From Serinus canaria (taxonomy: Eukaryota; Chordata; Aves; Passeriformes; Fringillidae), in assembly GCF_022539315.1 (NCBI RefSeq), contig NC_066317.1, positions 64,699,179 through 64,763,178 on the forward strand: a DNA stretch of 64,000 nt. The letters run 5' to 3'. The notes below the pieces were generated by a model. The model was not told the origin of the DNA, made no database searches, and saw only the letters and a list, made by a program, of their open reading frames with translations. A program made the position numbers and the translations under genes. How positions within the stretch are numbered: the first letter of the stretch is position 1; each line of letters opens with the position of its first letter. This document shows positions 33,841-46,817 of the stretch, piece after piece.

Positions 33841-36290
33841 TATAACTTAGACTGAGTTAATATAAACCATTATGCATTTATTTATGCCATTTCTGGAATC
33901 TGCTGAACTGACAGGGACAAACAGAAAATAAAACCCAAGCAGCGTTTCAGAGTTCAGCTGCCCATTACTAACTCCATGTATGGTAATGTGACATTCTGAG
34001 GTGCATTTGGCAAAGGAATTGGGCTTTCATGCTTCTTTGAGCAAAGTTTCAGGTTGTCTTTGCCTTCAGGATATGGGATCTTTTTGATTTATTTTTTTAT
34101 GTTACTTTTAAGCCCTAAACAAAATGGTAGCAAGGCCCAGCCTGTGTTAGGGTATGTCTGTGCAGCTGTGCAAAAAGAGATAATGGCGTATTCAGCTTTT
34201 GGCGAAGATTCAGTACTTTTCATCTGTCATCAGAGGTTGAAGCAGTAATGCAAAGTGATACTGGAAAAGCATTATTCTGCTGCAGTGACAGCACCATTAA
34301 AATCAATAGAATAGGGCTTTTTTCTAATCCCTGCTACAGTAAAAGAATTAACATGCCCATTAGTTGTGCAAAGCAGGAAATTATCTGACTCTGTGCTTGG
34401 TTGTGGTGAGTTTGGGTCCAGGAGGCTTTGCCTTTCTTTTAAGGAACAATATATCCTGCCTAGGGCTCTGAGTTCTTAAAAACAATAATTTAAAGATCCA
34501 TCCACTTTTTGGGCAGGATGGATGATATGATTTTGTAAGTCCCTTAAAAGCACTGGTTATAAAGATCATTTTGACCACAGTGCACTACTGTGTCTATAGT
34601 CATGAGTAATCTGTAGTTAAAATCCATGGAGATACATATCCTGCTGGATAGAGCTGTCACAAGGCTGCTGAGTAAGTCTTCACCAATTGTAAGGTGTCCC
34701 AGTGTGGGCTTGGTTGTATTTTAGCAAGCTCTATTTTTCACAGCTTTTTTATTGAGATGTGAAAACTGGTTTAAGCTGAACATCTGACTTATAACAATGT
34801 TTTTTTCTCCCTATTTCTGAAAGAATCACATTTTTTTAACTCTTACCTGAGCTGGATGTACATTTTTTCATTGGCTTGTAACCTATATTACCTGCTGTGA
34901 ACCTGTTTAAGGAAATAATTTATACTTATATCATAGCTTAGTTTATCAAAGAAAGTAGTTTTATTTAAACCAGACTTAGTAAAATCAGTGTTAGACAGGT
35001 AATTATTTTCAAAGACTGGGTTTAATTAGCTTGCCTGAGATTACAGACAAAATCTATGGCATAAAAGAAATTGCCAACTTCTTATCTTTTCCACAAGGTT
35101 ATAAAAATATTTTGTTACAGTTCTTCAAACACAAGTCTGTATTGAACCAAAACAATACCACGTTTATTACCATAGTAATTCAGACTCTTGAACTGTGGTT
35201 TCCAAAGGTGAAAGGCTGATATATTAACCCACTGATCTGCAAGTGTATGACAGTTTCTGAAAAATGTTCCATATCCTTCTCTTCCAAGCAGTGTGGCAGA
35301 GAGCAGGATAAAATGGGTGGGAAAAAAGGCTAGAGTTAGCTGAGCCCTTTTAGCAGAAAATGTGGGGTTTTATGTCAGGAGGCACACAAAGAATCGGTTG
35401 GGGGTTTTTGGTGGTAGTGTGAGATTTCCTGAAGAAATCCTGGAGGTCTGAACCTTCAGTCCTCCAAACCTGTCTCAGTCAGTCTGGCTTTTACTTCATA
35501 AAAATGTGTCAGCTTAAAGCAACTGAGGTCTGAAGAATGGATCATTGATTGCAAAGTTTCTCAACGGGCATTCTGATTGCCTTCAACATTTCCCCAAATC
35601 TATTTATTTATTTTTTTTAATTGAAATTTTTGATTCTCTACAGAATCAAATTCCTTGTCCCAGGGCAGGGTGGTGACGTGCCTTGGCACTGAGAGCTGCT
35701 CTCTGCAACTGAGTGCTCATACTGCCTGTCCCTGTCTGCTGGATGTTGGCATTATTTTCACTAGCCATAACCCTGGTAGCCTCATCTGTACTTCACCTTT
35801 CCTTTTATCTCCCATCCAATGCCTCAGGGCAAAACCACCCATCCTTCAATTAGTTCTAATGGGAGGTGGATAGAACATCAGAGCTTATAAAATATGAACT
35901 TCTGGAACTTTGTGCAATCCTCTTTTCATATGTAAATATTGTAACTTCAGAAAGCTGGTTAGTTGATCATCAAAGCATATTCTTTCATAATTTCTGGTTT
36001 CATATGATTTGCCTCACTTTCTCTGTGATGTTTTCCTGTTTATTAGATTAGATTATAACTCTGCCTTAGATCATAACTTCCTTGGCAATGGATAGATTCT
36101 TAGTAAGTCATTATGTAAGAAAAATTGCTGTTTAGAAGTCACCTCTGTGATAACCCTGCAGAAATGAGGGAAGTGAGCAGAAAAGTAGTTTTGGTCAAAA
36201 GCAAGCTGTGCTCTTTTTTCTGATTCACTAAAGGTTATAGAACTGTTTTCTCAGCATTTCTTCCTCCTTCCAAGTAATGTAATTTCTTCC
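33841..36290. other. Unique sequence, nothing recognised
   Basis: No supported gene or repeat. T-rich patches occur at 34799-34840 and 35610-35630. Frames up to about 70 codons have no domain. Confidence 0.45.
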
Positions 36291-36323
36291 ACCTTTTTTT
36301 TGAGGGATTATGCTTCAAAACTT

Positions 36324-36455
36324 TTTTTTAGGGTGGGGGTTGGTTTGGTTTTGGGTTTTTCTGGGGATTTTTGGGTTTCTTTTGGTTGATTTTGTTTTGG
36401 TTTTGGTTTGCTTTGGGGTTTTTTGTGGTTTGTTTGGTTTGGTTTAGTTTTTTAG
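36324..36455. repeat. GT-rich (GGTTT) low-complexity tract
   Basis: About 130 bases made almost only of G and T, with repeated GGTTTGG, GGTTTT and GGGTTT words. Runs GGGTGGGGG (36331-36339), GGG (36353), GGGG (36363) and GGG (36373) could allow a loose G-quadruplex with one long loop. In composition it is the complement of the A/C tract at 6.3 kb. Confidence 0.82.
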
Positions 36456-38520
36456 CTGGTGGCACTGAGATGGATATTGAGCACAGTTCCTCTTTCTGCC
36501 CCTGGCCTGCTGTGCTCCTCTTTTAACACCTAGTGACCACTCCTCTTTTGAGGGCTGCTGGACCTCTTGGTGGCCAAATCAAGGTTCACTGTTCTTTTAT
36601 GTGTTGCTCAGTCTTTTCTCTACTTGGATCTTCACAGAGAGGTTTTGAAGCCTGCACACAAAGTACAGTTGTTAATGACTTCATTAGTAAAATCAGATTA
36701 TTTTTTTCCTGGAACAGTGCTGCTAAATGTCTAGATGAATTTGGTGTATAAACAATTTGTTGTATAAACACAAGATTTGGCACCTCTGATTTATGAAGGA
36801 AAGGAAGTGATTTGTGTATCTCTTCAAGCTCTGAAACAGAGGAGCAAACTGCAAAGGAAGGTCTTTGTTTACACTGGTACTGACAAAAGGATCTTCTAGG
36901 TTATAATATTTCATAATACATAGAAAAGAGCTGATGCTTGCTTTGTTCTTTGAGGGATGTGCTTATCATGAAAGATGTGACTGCTTTTGGGCTGGCACCT
37001 TAAAAAGCTTATTGGTATATCACATCTCTGAAATCTCAAAAGAGAAAAGCAATTTAGATATTCATCTTGGCTTGGTTCTTTACTCAGAGAATACCCAGAA
37101 AGGCAGGTTTGTGCAGGAGAACCTTTTCCTTGCTTTGACTCTTCGCTGATGTTACCTCAAGGCCACATACAGGATTCCTGGAGTTGAAAGAAATTAGATA
37201 CTTTCCTTTTTCCTCAATTTCATTTCATTCTGCATTTCTGTATCTCCTCTCAGTGTCCTCTCACAAGAAGAAGCTAAATAAATTTATAGCTTCAGAAATG
37301 GACAGGAAATGCTTTCAAAGGATGTTAGATGCTTTATTGTCTTCCCATGGAAAATTATCTACCAAATTTTTTCAAGATAAACTCAAGATCAGACAGTATT
37401 ATAAGACAGCTTTTTTCTGAAGCTCAGGACTGTGAGAAATTACTGATTTTCTAAATACCTGCTTCCATAGAGGTGCCTGCTCTGCTTGTAAGGAACAGTT
37501 TATAGCACCTGAAGGACAATGTCTCTAAGTACAGGTATCTGATATTTTTATGTCAATAACACAATACAAAATTTGTTGGCAGGGAGTTTTTGCAGTGTTT
37601 GGGAAAGAAGCATCTAAATTTGATTGGTGTAAATGCAGGTTTACTAAGGCATGGAAGGTTTGGAGCTGGTTAGTTAATAGCATCACTAAAAGCATTGATG
37701 CCAAGTCTTGAAAAGTACTGGGCTCAAAATGTAGCTGCTTCATGAGTGCCCATTTAGAATAGAACAGGTTAGAATTTAAAACTGAATAATTAAACAGAGT
37801 ATGCTAATGAAAATGAAAATTTTAGGAGTGATAAAAGCCTCCAGTTTGATGGCATGAAGAGGACTGACAATGCAAGTGAAAAGTAAATATATTTTTTCCT
37901 TACTTACAGAAGATTTGCTCTTCAAACATCAGGTGCTTGGACAACTTCCAGAGTCAGGATGTGGACTAGATTGACCAATTTTTAGCAGATAAATCTTCCG
38001 ATTCCATTTTTACTGAGTCTTCAAAATGTTAATGATTTGCTATCTGCAGACTTCAGAGTCTTTCTCAGGGACTGGAACACTGCCGAACTTATGCCGAGTC
38101 TGAAAAAATGATTCTTAAAGCATTTCAATTTAAAACTCCATAATTCATCTGAGTATGAGCTGGGAGAGTAGCCCATAGCACACTGCAGATGAGAGCTCCT
38201 AGCTGTGCTGCAGGGGGTTCAAGCCTCTTCAGCAGAGAAGAAATGGGAAATCTTTCCTTAAGGGTTTGACATCAGTAATGGAGATAAGAATTTAGAAAAT
38301 TGGAGAGTGGGGAATTTGGTTTGCTATAATTAATGAATAGTTTTCACGCATAAGGATGTAATCCAGTTGTTTAAATGATGCATTTTCTAAGTATCTAGGA
38401 GTCTGAGGATGCATCAGTCCCTTGGCGGGAGATTACAGGTGAGTTGGGAATGAGTTGGTATTGCTAAGGCAAAATATTTATTTCCAGGCTATGTTATAAA
38501 AATACCTAATTTGCCAATAA
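36456..38520. other. Unique sequence, nothing recognised
   Basis: No supported exon or repeat. GCTTTCATAG-type AT-rich DNA; frames at 36.5-37.4 kb are 60-80 codons and lack domains. Confidence 0.45.
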
Positions 38521-38524
38521 AGCA

Positions 38525-38706
38525 GCCAGGGCACTTCCAGAGATGGGGCATCCAAAACTTCTCTAGGCAGGATCTTAGAGTGCTTCACTGCCTTTTGAGT
38601 AAAGAATTTCTTCCGGAAAGCTAATCTAAACCTGCCCTCTTTCAGTTTGGAACCATTGCCCCTTGTCCTGTCACTATCTGCCCCTCCTTTTTATCAGCCC
38701 CCTTAA
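38525..38706 (-). mobile_element. CR1 LINE internal fragment
   Basis: Plus-strand words GGGCACTTCCAGAGATGGGG, CATCCAAAACTTCTCTAGGC, GAGTAAAGAATTTCTTCC, CTAATCTAAACCTGCCCTC and CCCCTTGTCCTGTCACTA match inverted CR1. The terminal 3' end (cacagaatGG...) is missing and the copy stops near TTTTTATCAGCCCCCTTA, so it is truncated at both ends. Confidence 0.9.
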
Positions 38707-39157
38707 GGTAGACTTTGATGTAGTTGTACAGCTGAAATCTCATAAATCCATTCAGTTTATGACAGAGCTGTTTGTCTGCCCAGTTTGATAAAGAGAACCT
38801 TTAGGGGCTGTATCAGATGTGTTTTGGTGGTGTCCATTCTTGTGGTTCAGTTGTGCTTATTTATATCCTCTAGATCTTTTTCCAAGGCCAAATTTTTATG
38901 AGGGTTTTTTGTAAAAGAGGTACTCCAGCCAACTGGGAGTATTTAGGTGCAGTATAAATATGGAAATGATGAAGTCTGTGGAGTTTTGTGGTCTGGAGAT
39001 TTGTGCAGTCAGCTGAATGAAAAGCTTGGTGGTGAGCTGTGTGAGGCTGAATCTGTGCCCCCTCAGCTCCAACCTGGGCAAAACCAGGGGCCAGGACTAC
39101 AGGGGAGTTACCTGGTCACCCACAGGTGTCTGCAACTTTTACACATAGATTTTGTAC

Positions 39158-39174
39158 ATATATATATATATATA
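39158..39174. repeat. Short TA microsatellite at a CR1 border
   Basis: An alternating AT run of 17 bases, four bases from the 3' end of the CR1 copy that follows. It may have been part of the target site. Confidence 0.8.
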
Positions 39175-39178
39175 AAAC

Positions 39179-40030
39179 AGAATCACAGAACGAGATGAGT
39201 TGGAAGGGACCCCCCAAGGATCATCCAGCCCAGCCCCTGGCCCTGCTCAGCACCATCCCCCAGAGTCACCCCCTGTGTCCCAGAGCATTGTCCCAACACC
39301 CCTGAGCTCTGCCAGGCTGGTGCTGTGCCCACTGCCCTGGGGAGCCTGGTCAGTGCCCAGCCACCCTCTGGGGGAAGAACCTTCTCCTGGTATCCAACAC
39401 AAACCTCCCCTGACACAGCTTCAGGCCATTCCCTCAGTGCTGTCATTGTCGCCACAGAGCAGAGATCAGTGTCTGTCCCTCCTGTTCCCCTCAGGAAGAA
39501 TTTGTACCTGCACTGAGGTCTCCTCTCTGTCCCCTCCAGGCTGAACAGACCCAGCGCCCTCAGCCTCTCCTCACACGGCTTCCCCTCCAGGCCCTTCACC
39601 ATTCCTGTGCCCTCCTTTGGGCACTCTCTGATAGTTTAATGTTTTGTTACCTTGTGGCACCCAAAGCTGCCCCCAGCACTCGAGGTGAGGCCGCCCCAGC
39701 CCCGAGCAGAGCGGGACAATCCCTCCCTTGCCCGGCTGGCCATGCTGGGCCTGATGTCCCCAGCACAGGGATGTCCCTCCTGGCTGCCAGGGCACTGCTG
39801 CCTCACCTTCAGCTTTCCACTGCCCAGGAGCCCCAGGTCCCTTTCCCTGGCACTGCTCTCCAGCCCCTCACTCCCCAGGCTGTCCGTACACCCAGGGTTG
39901 CTCCATCCCAGGTGCAGAATCCGGCACTTTCCCTGTTGAACCTCCCATGGTTGGTGATTGCCCAGCCCTCACATTTGCTGAGCTCTCTCTGCAGGGCCTC
40001 CCTGCCTTTGAGGGAGTCAGAGTCCATCTG
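39179..40030 (-). mobile_element. CR1 LINE, long GC-rich copy (about 850 bp)
   Basis: This copy begins, on the plus strand, with inverted 3' end AATCACAGAACGAGATGAG, TTGGAAGGGACC, and continues into the C-terminal half of ORF2. Minus-strand translations keep clear CR1 peptides: VPLCSGLGRPHLE (about 39715-39677), EGKPCEERLRALGLFSLE (about 39590-39537), NHGRFNRES and QRELSKCEGWA near 39990-39940. Frames are interrupted by frameshifts. The GC content is markedly above its surroundings, and the CpG count is higher, consistent with a younger GC-rich CR1 subfamily (CR1-J or X type is a guess). The endonuclease and most of the reverse transcriptase are missing. Confidence 0.94.
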
Positions 40031-40109
40031 CAGAGAGCACCAGCCCAGGGCTCACATTTACAGCAGCCAGAGCTACACCTGGTGCCTCTGCAGATACTGA
40101 TCATGTGCG

Positions 40110-40480
40110 TAGAAAGAAAAGGAACATTCATGTGCACAAAGAGAGATCCATTTATTTTGCTATTCTAATACTTTATTGACTTTAAATTAAAACAGATCTC
40201 CTACAATTTGAACTTTTAACGGACTAGTTATTGTCATTCTGCTGTAATTGCTCTTTAATGTCGTTTGAATAACAATCGGAAAGGGGAAAACAAAATTTAT
40301 GTGCAGTTAAACAGCTGCAGCTGCACCAAACACAAATGTGTGAAAGTTTCCAAATAGGAACTTTAATTTGGCAGTGATTTTAGCAAATAATTGTCCTTTT
40401 AGTGCAGCTCAACATCTGTGTGTAGTTTAAAGTTTTGTTACCTCTTAGATAATTAGCTGCCTAGCTTTCATTGTGTTTTA
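40110..40480. promoter_or_regulatory. Candidate conserved non-coding element
   Basis: Repeat-free AT-rich sequence directly after the CR1 copy, with TGAATAACAATCGG (SOX-like AACAAT at 40271-40276), overlapping E-boxes CAGCTGCAGCTGC at 40312-40324, GTAATTGCTC near 40244, and TTTAATTTGGCAGTG near 40362. CpGs (TGTCGTTT, ATCGG, AACGGAC) survive in AT-rich context, which is unusual for neutral DNA. Conservation cannot be tested here. Confidence 0.28.
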
Positions 40481-43400
40481 GTGTGGTAAAAGACCCCAGT
40501 ATTAAATATTCCAGGTTTAAAAATAGCAAACTGTGTTGTACTCTTGTTAAATTTATGTGCCTTTCCACAGCCATCACTAACGGGTATGAAAATATCTAAG
40601 CTGTGTTCCTTACAAAAGAGCATTTCAAGTAGTAGTGTAGCAGAAAATACTTGGGGGAAAAGCAATGGGCACACACCCCCTTCCCACACTTGGCTGGAAA
40701 AAATGTGTTATTCTTTGAATTGTCATTGAATCCCAGTGTACCTGGAAATATTCAGTTTTACTTGGACAGAACAGTGTGCCATTCTCCAGAGATGGATATT
40801 GTTGCTTGAAGGAAGCAAGCTGCAGTGCTTTTGGGGTGTATGGCTTTGGGAGTCCCGTGTGTGCAACAGCTCCTCTTAAAAGCATTCATTTCTACAATAT
40901 GAACTTTGACTCATAATCTGCAGTTTTTGTGGAGACACTTTACAATTCTCAGTAAATACACGTCAGACCTGAGCTGCTGTTCCATCAAATCCTCCCCTAC
41001 TGAAGCAGGGGAGCAATTTAATGAATCCAGTGGGAGAGCAGTGTAAACCCTGATGATGAAATAATGAGCTAATGAGTTATGCAGCAAGTGGTGAACATGT
41101 AGACCTTGGTGCCTTGGGAAATTGTGGAGTTAGATTATATCTGCTCTACAGACTGAAAAATGGGCAGAACAAGCTCTTGGATATCTGATCCATGGGCACC
41201 AACAGCAGTAAGTGGGGACATATCCTCCAACAGCGCCCAACTCAGCAGCTGTGGATGGTGGAACATCCAGAGGATTGCTGCAAGCTGTGTTTTGAACACT
41301 GAATTTCCAGCTGCCTTGGTAGCTCAGTCCTTCTGTACATTAACAAACTAAATGGTGTTTAAGTGTCATGTATTTGTGAGTTTTAAAACATCCAACACCA
41401 CTGATGTGACCTTTCAAATCTGTAGGAAGTGCAGAACCTGAGGTGCCAGCCCTGGAGTTTCCCACTTAACCTTAATCAAACATCTCAATATTTCAGTCTC
41501 TAAACCATTTTCTTTTAAATATCTTTGACATTAATAGCTTGCTCTCAGAACACCTGTGACATTAACTCTGGGACTTTAGGCTTTTGAATTCATTCATCCT
41601 TCTGGGAGGTGGACAACCTTCCCTTTGGTTCTGTGAGTAGGCAAAGCCCTACATGAAAAACAGGCTCAGATCTGTAGCTAAAAATTAGTAAAAACCTCTG
41701 TCAGGTTTGAAAAAAGCACTTTTCAACCATACTTTGTCTGCCTTGTAAAGTGTTAAATCTCTTTGAGTCCTTTGTAAACCAAATAAACAACCATGCAATC
41801 TACACAGAAATCTCTAGCCAGACCTTCTTTCTCTTTGGATATTTACTGTGGTCTAGCCAGAAAATTTTGGAAGAGAATTGCCTTATTCTTTTTTTTTTAT
41901 GTGTGTATTACTGCCAGGTGAAGAGATTGTTGTCTTGTGCTGCGGTTCCTTTAAGCACCAGAGTAGAAAATTATTAAAGTTGGCCTTTCAGGCTATGATT
42001 TTTATCTGTGTAGCGTCCTGCTCCAAAAATTGTTTTAAGCTCAATTAATTTCACCATTATTTAACCTCTTGTTTAAATGTGTGATAATGAAAAGAAAGAA
42101 AACAAAACAGACTCTAGTGAGAAACTTGTAAGAGGTGAATAACTCAATTTTAAAAAATCTGTTATAACTTGATTTCTTGGCCTTGGTTGTGCCTCATCTG
42201 TGCAATTAAAGCACCTCCCAGTCTGTCCTGCTGATCACCAGATAATGTTTAAACTCCTTACTTCTGGCCTAACTGTACATATTTCCAGAACGAATCACTC
42301 CTTACTAGCCAGGGCAATTTATCTTTCTTAAATATTAGATATTATTATTAAATATCAGACTTGCTCTGCTTGAAGAATCTGGGTCACTTCCTAGGTTTTA
42401 AATCAAGGTAATTGGTGCTGTGTTTTTTCCTTGTGCTTTTTGATGTATCATTGGGGTACCAGCAATGCTCAGCTTTCTGCCCCTTCTTTCACCTCCAAGA
42501 ATAAAGTGGAAATAGTGACTGAGGATCTTTGGTGGGGCTTGAGGGTGGAGGAAGGTGCACCTTGGTGGTGATAGGGAGCTCCAGACTAATCTGGCACAAC
42601 TGGGGTATTAATCCCCCAGCCATCAGCTCTTGCTTTGGAGGTGCCTGAGCACAAAGTTATTCCACACTTGGAAAAATATTATGGTGTGGATATTTTGATC
42701 TTCGTGCTGCTGTGAGGAATTCACCTTGGGCCATGGGCAACATGCAAGGCTCTGAGTCCTTGCTCTGGCCCAGGACAAGACTTTGTCCAGTTTAATCAGA
42801 GCAGATCCCAGCTCTAAGAAAGGAGGATTCCCAGGAATGGAGGAAGACAAGCAACAAAGAGTTCAGATGCAGGTCAAGAAGCACAACTGGGAAATATTTT
42901 GAAGTATACCTTTATGCTGCTGGGTTTTTTTTAACAAATAATTTATCTTCCCCTTAGATGTTTTCATAGCTTCACTTTGATTTCTCTACTTCATGGCTTG
43001 ATGGTTAATTTTCATATATTTAATTACAAGTATTTTCCTGCATTTAATGTTTAGATTTATAGAGCCACAGTTTCTCAAAATTATATATTAAGTTCATTTT
43101 AAACAATTTTACTGTTCCTCAAAAGGTTGAAATTCACAATTATATGTGCACTTGACAAAGTCATTTCATGATTTCACCACACAAAGATAGTTTTGTGATG
43201 GATTTATTGTGTGGTTTGAGAAATTTTGGACAAGAGTTCCACAGATCTTTATTTGATGTGTTTTTAATTTAAAAAAATTATTGGATTAAATAGAAGATGT
43301 TATTATACATTAATGCATTTTTAAAGTATTACACTACTATTAAATCATGGTCTTTCTCACACACATATTATATAGACTTTGTAATATCAAAAATGAAAAA

Positions 43401-45547
43401 CAGCTTATAGTCTTGAGGAGTAAAGATTGCCAGCATTTATCTGGATGTGACAGAGATAAAAATTAATTGAAGGCACTGAAAAAAGTGACAGCACATGGTA
43501 ATATTTTTATCACACTCAAAGTCAGTAGATTTTCTTCATTTGGAGCTGGAAGTGTAACATATTCTGGTTTTCTCATCAGTTGTAGGAAAGACTAATTTAC
43601 TCAGGCCTTCCTGATGGTGGTTTTCAGAGCCATTATCATTTCCCATCAGCTGGAATGGGCTTTCATCAATTATGGGAGGCAAAATGGAAGGTTTGGGCTT
43701 CTGACACCCAGCTCCACTTCTCTGCCTTGTTCCACTCCTAAGTGGGCAGCAGCCCTGACATGCTTCCACTCTGTTTTTCATGGAGTTTGCTGGCATTAAA
43801 GACACTTTCTGAATCTTTAATGTGCATCTCTGTGTTCTGTCATAATTTTTTATTTGCACTGGTCAGGCCACAGATAAATTTGTGTTTAATAAAAAAGAGA
43901 CTGGTTTTTTTCCTTTTTATGTCTTTCTCTCATTGATGTAAATTATATTTTAGCAACTTAATTTTGCATTTTTTCCCTCTCCAAATGTGCCTAGGTCCAT
44001 AATAGTAACTGAGAGAGATCCATAACGTTGCAGGGCTTTTGTTTTACCAAGTTGGAAGGAGGTGGCTTCATTTTTGAGATGGTTTTCAGCTCTGCAGTTG
44101 TGTTCCTGATTCACACTTATACCCAGATCACCTGGAAGTCAACTCAGCTGGCTTCTTGTGCCCCTGCTCCTCCAGTCCTCCCTTCCCTGAGCTGGTATTA
44201 GGACCAGCAGTGCCATGACCAGGGCTCTTTTCTTTCTGGAACCATTTCCAGCAAAATGCAGAGGTCCAAGTGTGCCCCTTGGGTCCCAGCATCTTTGGGG
44301 CTCTGGGCTCTGCATGTGACTGGGCTCACAGGGATTGCAGTGTTTGCTAAGAGAGCTGCCTAGTACAGACCCACACTGTTGTGTGAGGAGTGCCACGATG
44401 ATTACAGGGTTAAGAAAAGCACAGGAAATGTTATTGCTCTATGTTTTTAAGAAAATGATTTTTATTTTCAGTTGAGTGGGGAAAGGAATGAAGGAAAACA
44501 TAAAAAAAATAGTCTTATCATTGGTTTCCAAAAACACAAATCAAGTATTTGTCTCCTTGGTTTTTGCACAAGTGTCCTCAGGTTCTGGGGTGAGGAAGGA
44601 CGGGGAATTCTGTGAACAAATAAGTGTGATGCCTAGATGTGAATTATTGTAAATACCAATTTGAAGGGTCAAATTCCAAACTGTTCTGGTGTGGAAAGCT
44701 GACTGATTTCACATTACTGGCTTGGCCAGTGATGGATTTGTTTTCATCAACCAAGTGACTTCAGCTGTCTGTGCCTTTTCTTCCCTTTGCCTTATCTCCT
44801 TCATCTCTAATAGGAGACATTTGCTCATTCTGAGTTCAGGCCATGGGGCTGTGATTTCATCTGGCACATTTAGATGTTACCAGAATAGGGATAATAATAG
44901 GTTGTTTGGAAAATTTTTAAGATACCCTGTCTCTCAGCGGGTTGATTTTTCAGCAATAAACGCAGGTTTCCAAGTTCATTTTGGTTCCATTGCAGTGTGA
45001 GTGCCTTCTGCTGCCTGTAGAAGCTTCAGTTCTCTCAGACACAGAGTTCATACATATATACACCTCCCAAAAACCTCCGTGTGCACATTTTTATTGGATG
45101 AGCTCTGGCTCAGAAATGGAACCATTGTGTGCATGTGAGATGTATTTAATAAATGGGAACCCCCCCATCTCATTTGGAGATGATTTGCTGTCTCTTCAAC
45201 TACAAAGTGTAGTGTACAGTTAGGAGTGGTTGAGCCTTGCATGCATTCACTGCAAGAAATTCTACAAGCTGTTGAGTTTCACCATTACTAAATATAGCAC
45301 TCACTCTAGTACTCTTCAAAATATTCAACAAAAGGAAAGCTTGTTTTAGTAGTGTTTGGCATTTTACAGTCTCAAGATAAGCAAAAGCTTTAGTTATACC
45401 TTAATACTGGTTTGAAAGTAAAGTCAGTAATTTGATTTGCAAAATAGATTTCATTATTGTATATACAAAATTTCTCATATTTCTTATAAAGACAAAAGTA
45501 TTTACAGAGAGTAAAACTTGATTTACAGTTGTACTTGAAACTTTTGC
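40481..45547. other. Unique sequence, nothing recognised
   Basis: About 5 kb without a recognised repeat or exon. A patch at 42008-42075 (TGTAGCGTCC, GCTCAATTAATTTCACC, ATTATTTAAC) has enhancer-like words. 44.15-44.40 kb is GC-rich without family identity. 42.9-43.5 kb is very AT-rich. Confidence 0.4.
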
Positions 45548-45611
45548 TATAAAAACATGTAAAAGTGAAGTAAAACTAGTATAAAAACATGTATAACTGA
45601 TATAAAACTAG
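45548..45611. repeat. Two-copy 32-bp tandem repeat
   Basis: TATAAAAACATGTAAAAGTG at 45548 is followed by TATAAAAACATGTATAACTG at 45580; both units end in ATAAAACTAG or GTAAAACTAG. Four or so substitutions separate the copies. Confidence 0.87.
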
Positions 45612-45678
45612 TTTGGGATTAATCATCTGCAACTGTTCTATCACTCTAAACATAATGGACCAACACCAGGACTCACAC

Positions 45679-45735
45679 ATGTTAATAATTCAATGTGTTT
45701 GAAAATAATGTTAATAATTAAATGTGTTTGATGTT
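45679..45735. repeat. Two-copy 29-bp tandem repeat
   Basis: ATGTTAATAATTCAATGTGT at 45679 recurs as ATGTTAATAATTAAATGTGT at 45708, with the following TTGA also shared. It lies under 70 bases from the 32-bp repeat. Confidence 0.88.
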
Positions 45736-46817
45736 TTTTGCATACCTGTAGCAGTTTCAACATACACACTTTTCATTTTTCAGATTAAATAAAAGAGAAT
45801 AGCATCTGCTTTTAAGAGAAGTTGTGGTTACCAGAAAAGAAAACAAAATAAAAAGAGGTGAAATGTGCAATAGCAGCAATATTTCACTTCTTACTGTAAC
45901 TTTCCCTATAATGAAATAAGCTCCAACTGCCAGGACATTTATCTCATTTGTCAGGATGTCCAAGTTGTTCCTCATCACCCACCTCAAGTAAGTCAGCCTG
46001 TCCACTGCATTATGTTCACTACTCAGTTGGCCAGAAGAAAACCTTCTTGGAACAGACAGATGGTGAGGAGAGTAGGAACTAAATAAGTACAACAAAATCA
46101 CATGTAAACTTGTTATTTGTAAGTACATATTGGGAGTTTTTTCCAGAGGTCATCTGGCTTCTTGCAATTGCTGACTCCATTAAAAAAAAAAAATGGATTT
46201 TGTTTATTCCACTTAAGTTGCATTAGATGCATAATGGCAATTTTCAGTGTTTTCTTTCAGGGTTTTTTCTTTCTTTCCATTTTTTTTTTTCTTTTCCAAA
46301 GAGAAGAAGCAGAATTTCAGCTGCTTTGTCATCATTAAAAACCAAAAAAAATTTTAAAAAGTGTGTACAGAAACACCTCCCACTCCTCCCTTGCTTGTGT
46401 TACAGTGCAAAATTATAACAACCCTTTTTGCATCAAAGGGCTGATGAAACACCTGAAAGAATACACTTTCACAGACATGTCCAGTTAAAAATACTGTTCT
46501 CTTCCCAAGTTTTTGTTTTTATTTTAAAGATTTAAAGGTTTTCCAGAGTCATGCTGCCTATTGGCAGTGTGGAAATCAAGCACTGAGGGCAGGTTAAGGG
46601 GTTTTTGGAGGGAGGTTGGTGCTTCCAGCAGTGCTGGGGACACATTGAGCTGTTGAGGGAGCCACCGGAGTGGGTCTGTAAAGGTGATGGTCCTGGTTTA
46701 TTATTATTGGCTGGTTTATTTTATTATTATTTTATTTTTTCAATAGGCTGTCTCAGCCTGGGCTAACTCATCTTCAATTGACAGTGGCTCAAAAGCCATT
46801 TTTGTGGCTGTTCTTAC
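45736..46817. other. Unique sequence with A/T-rich simple tracts
   Basis: Poly-A (about 46182-46193) and T-rich (46280-46293) runs and a TTATTATT tract at 46697-46740 are present. A 123-codon minus-strand frame (45757-46128) has no recognised domain. Nothing else supported. Confidence 0.45.

Noticed and set aside
38205..38240. GGTTCAAGCCTC resembling a tRNA T-loop
   Set aside because: No A-box, anticodon arm or acceptor pairing upstream.
39200..40100. Several Pro/Ser-rich plus-strand frames of 95-153 codons
   Set aside because: They are antisense readings of the GC-rich minus-strand CR1 copy.
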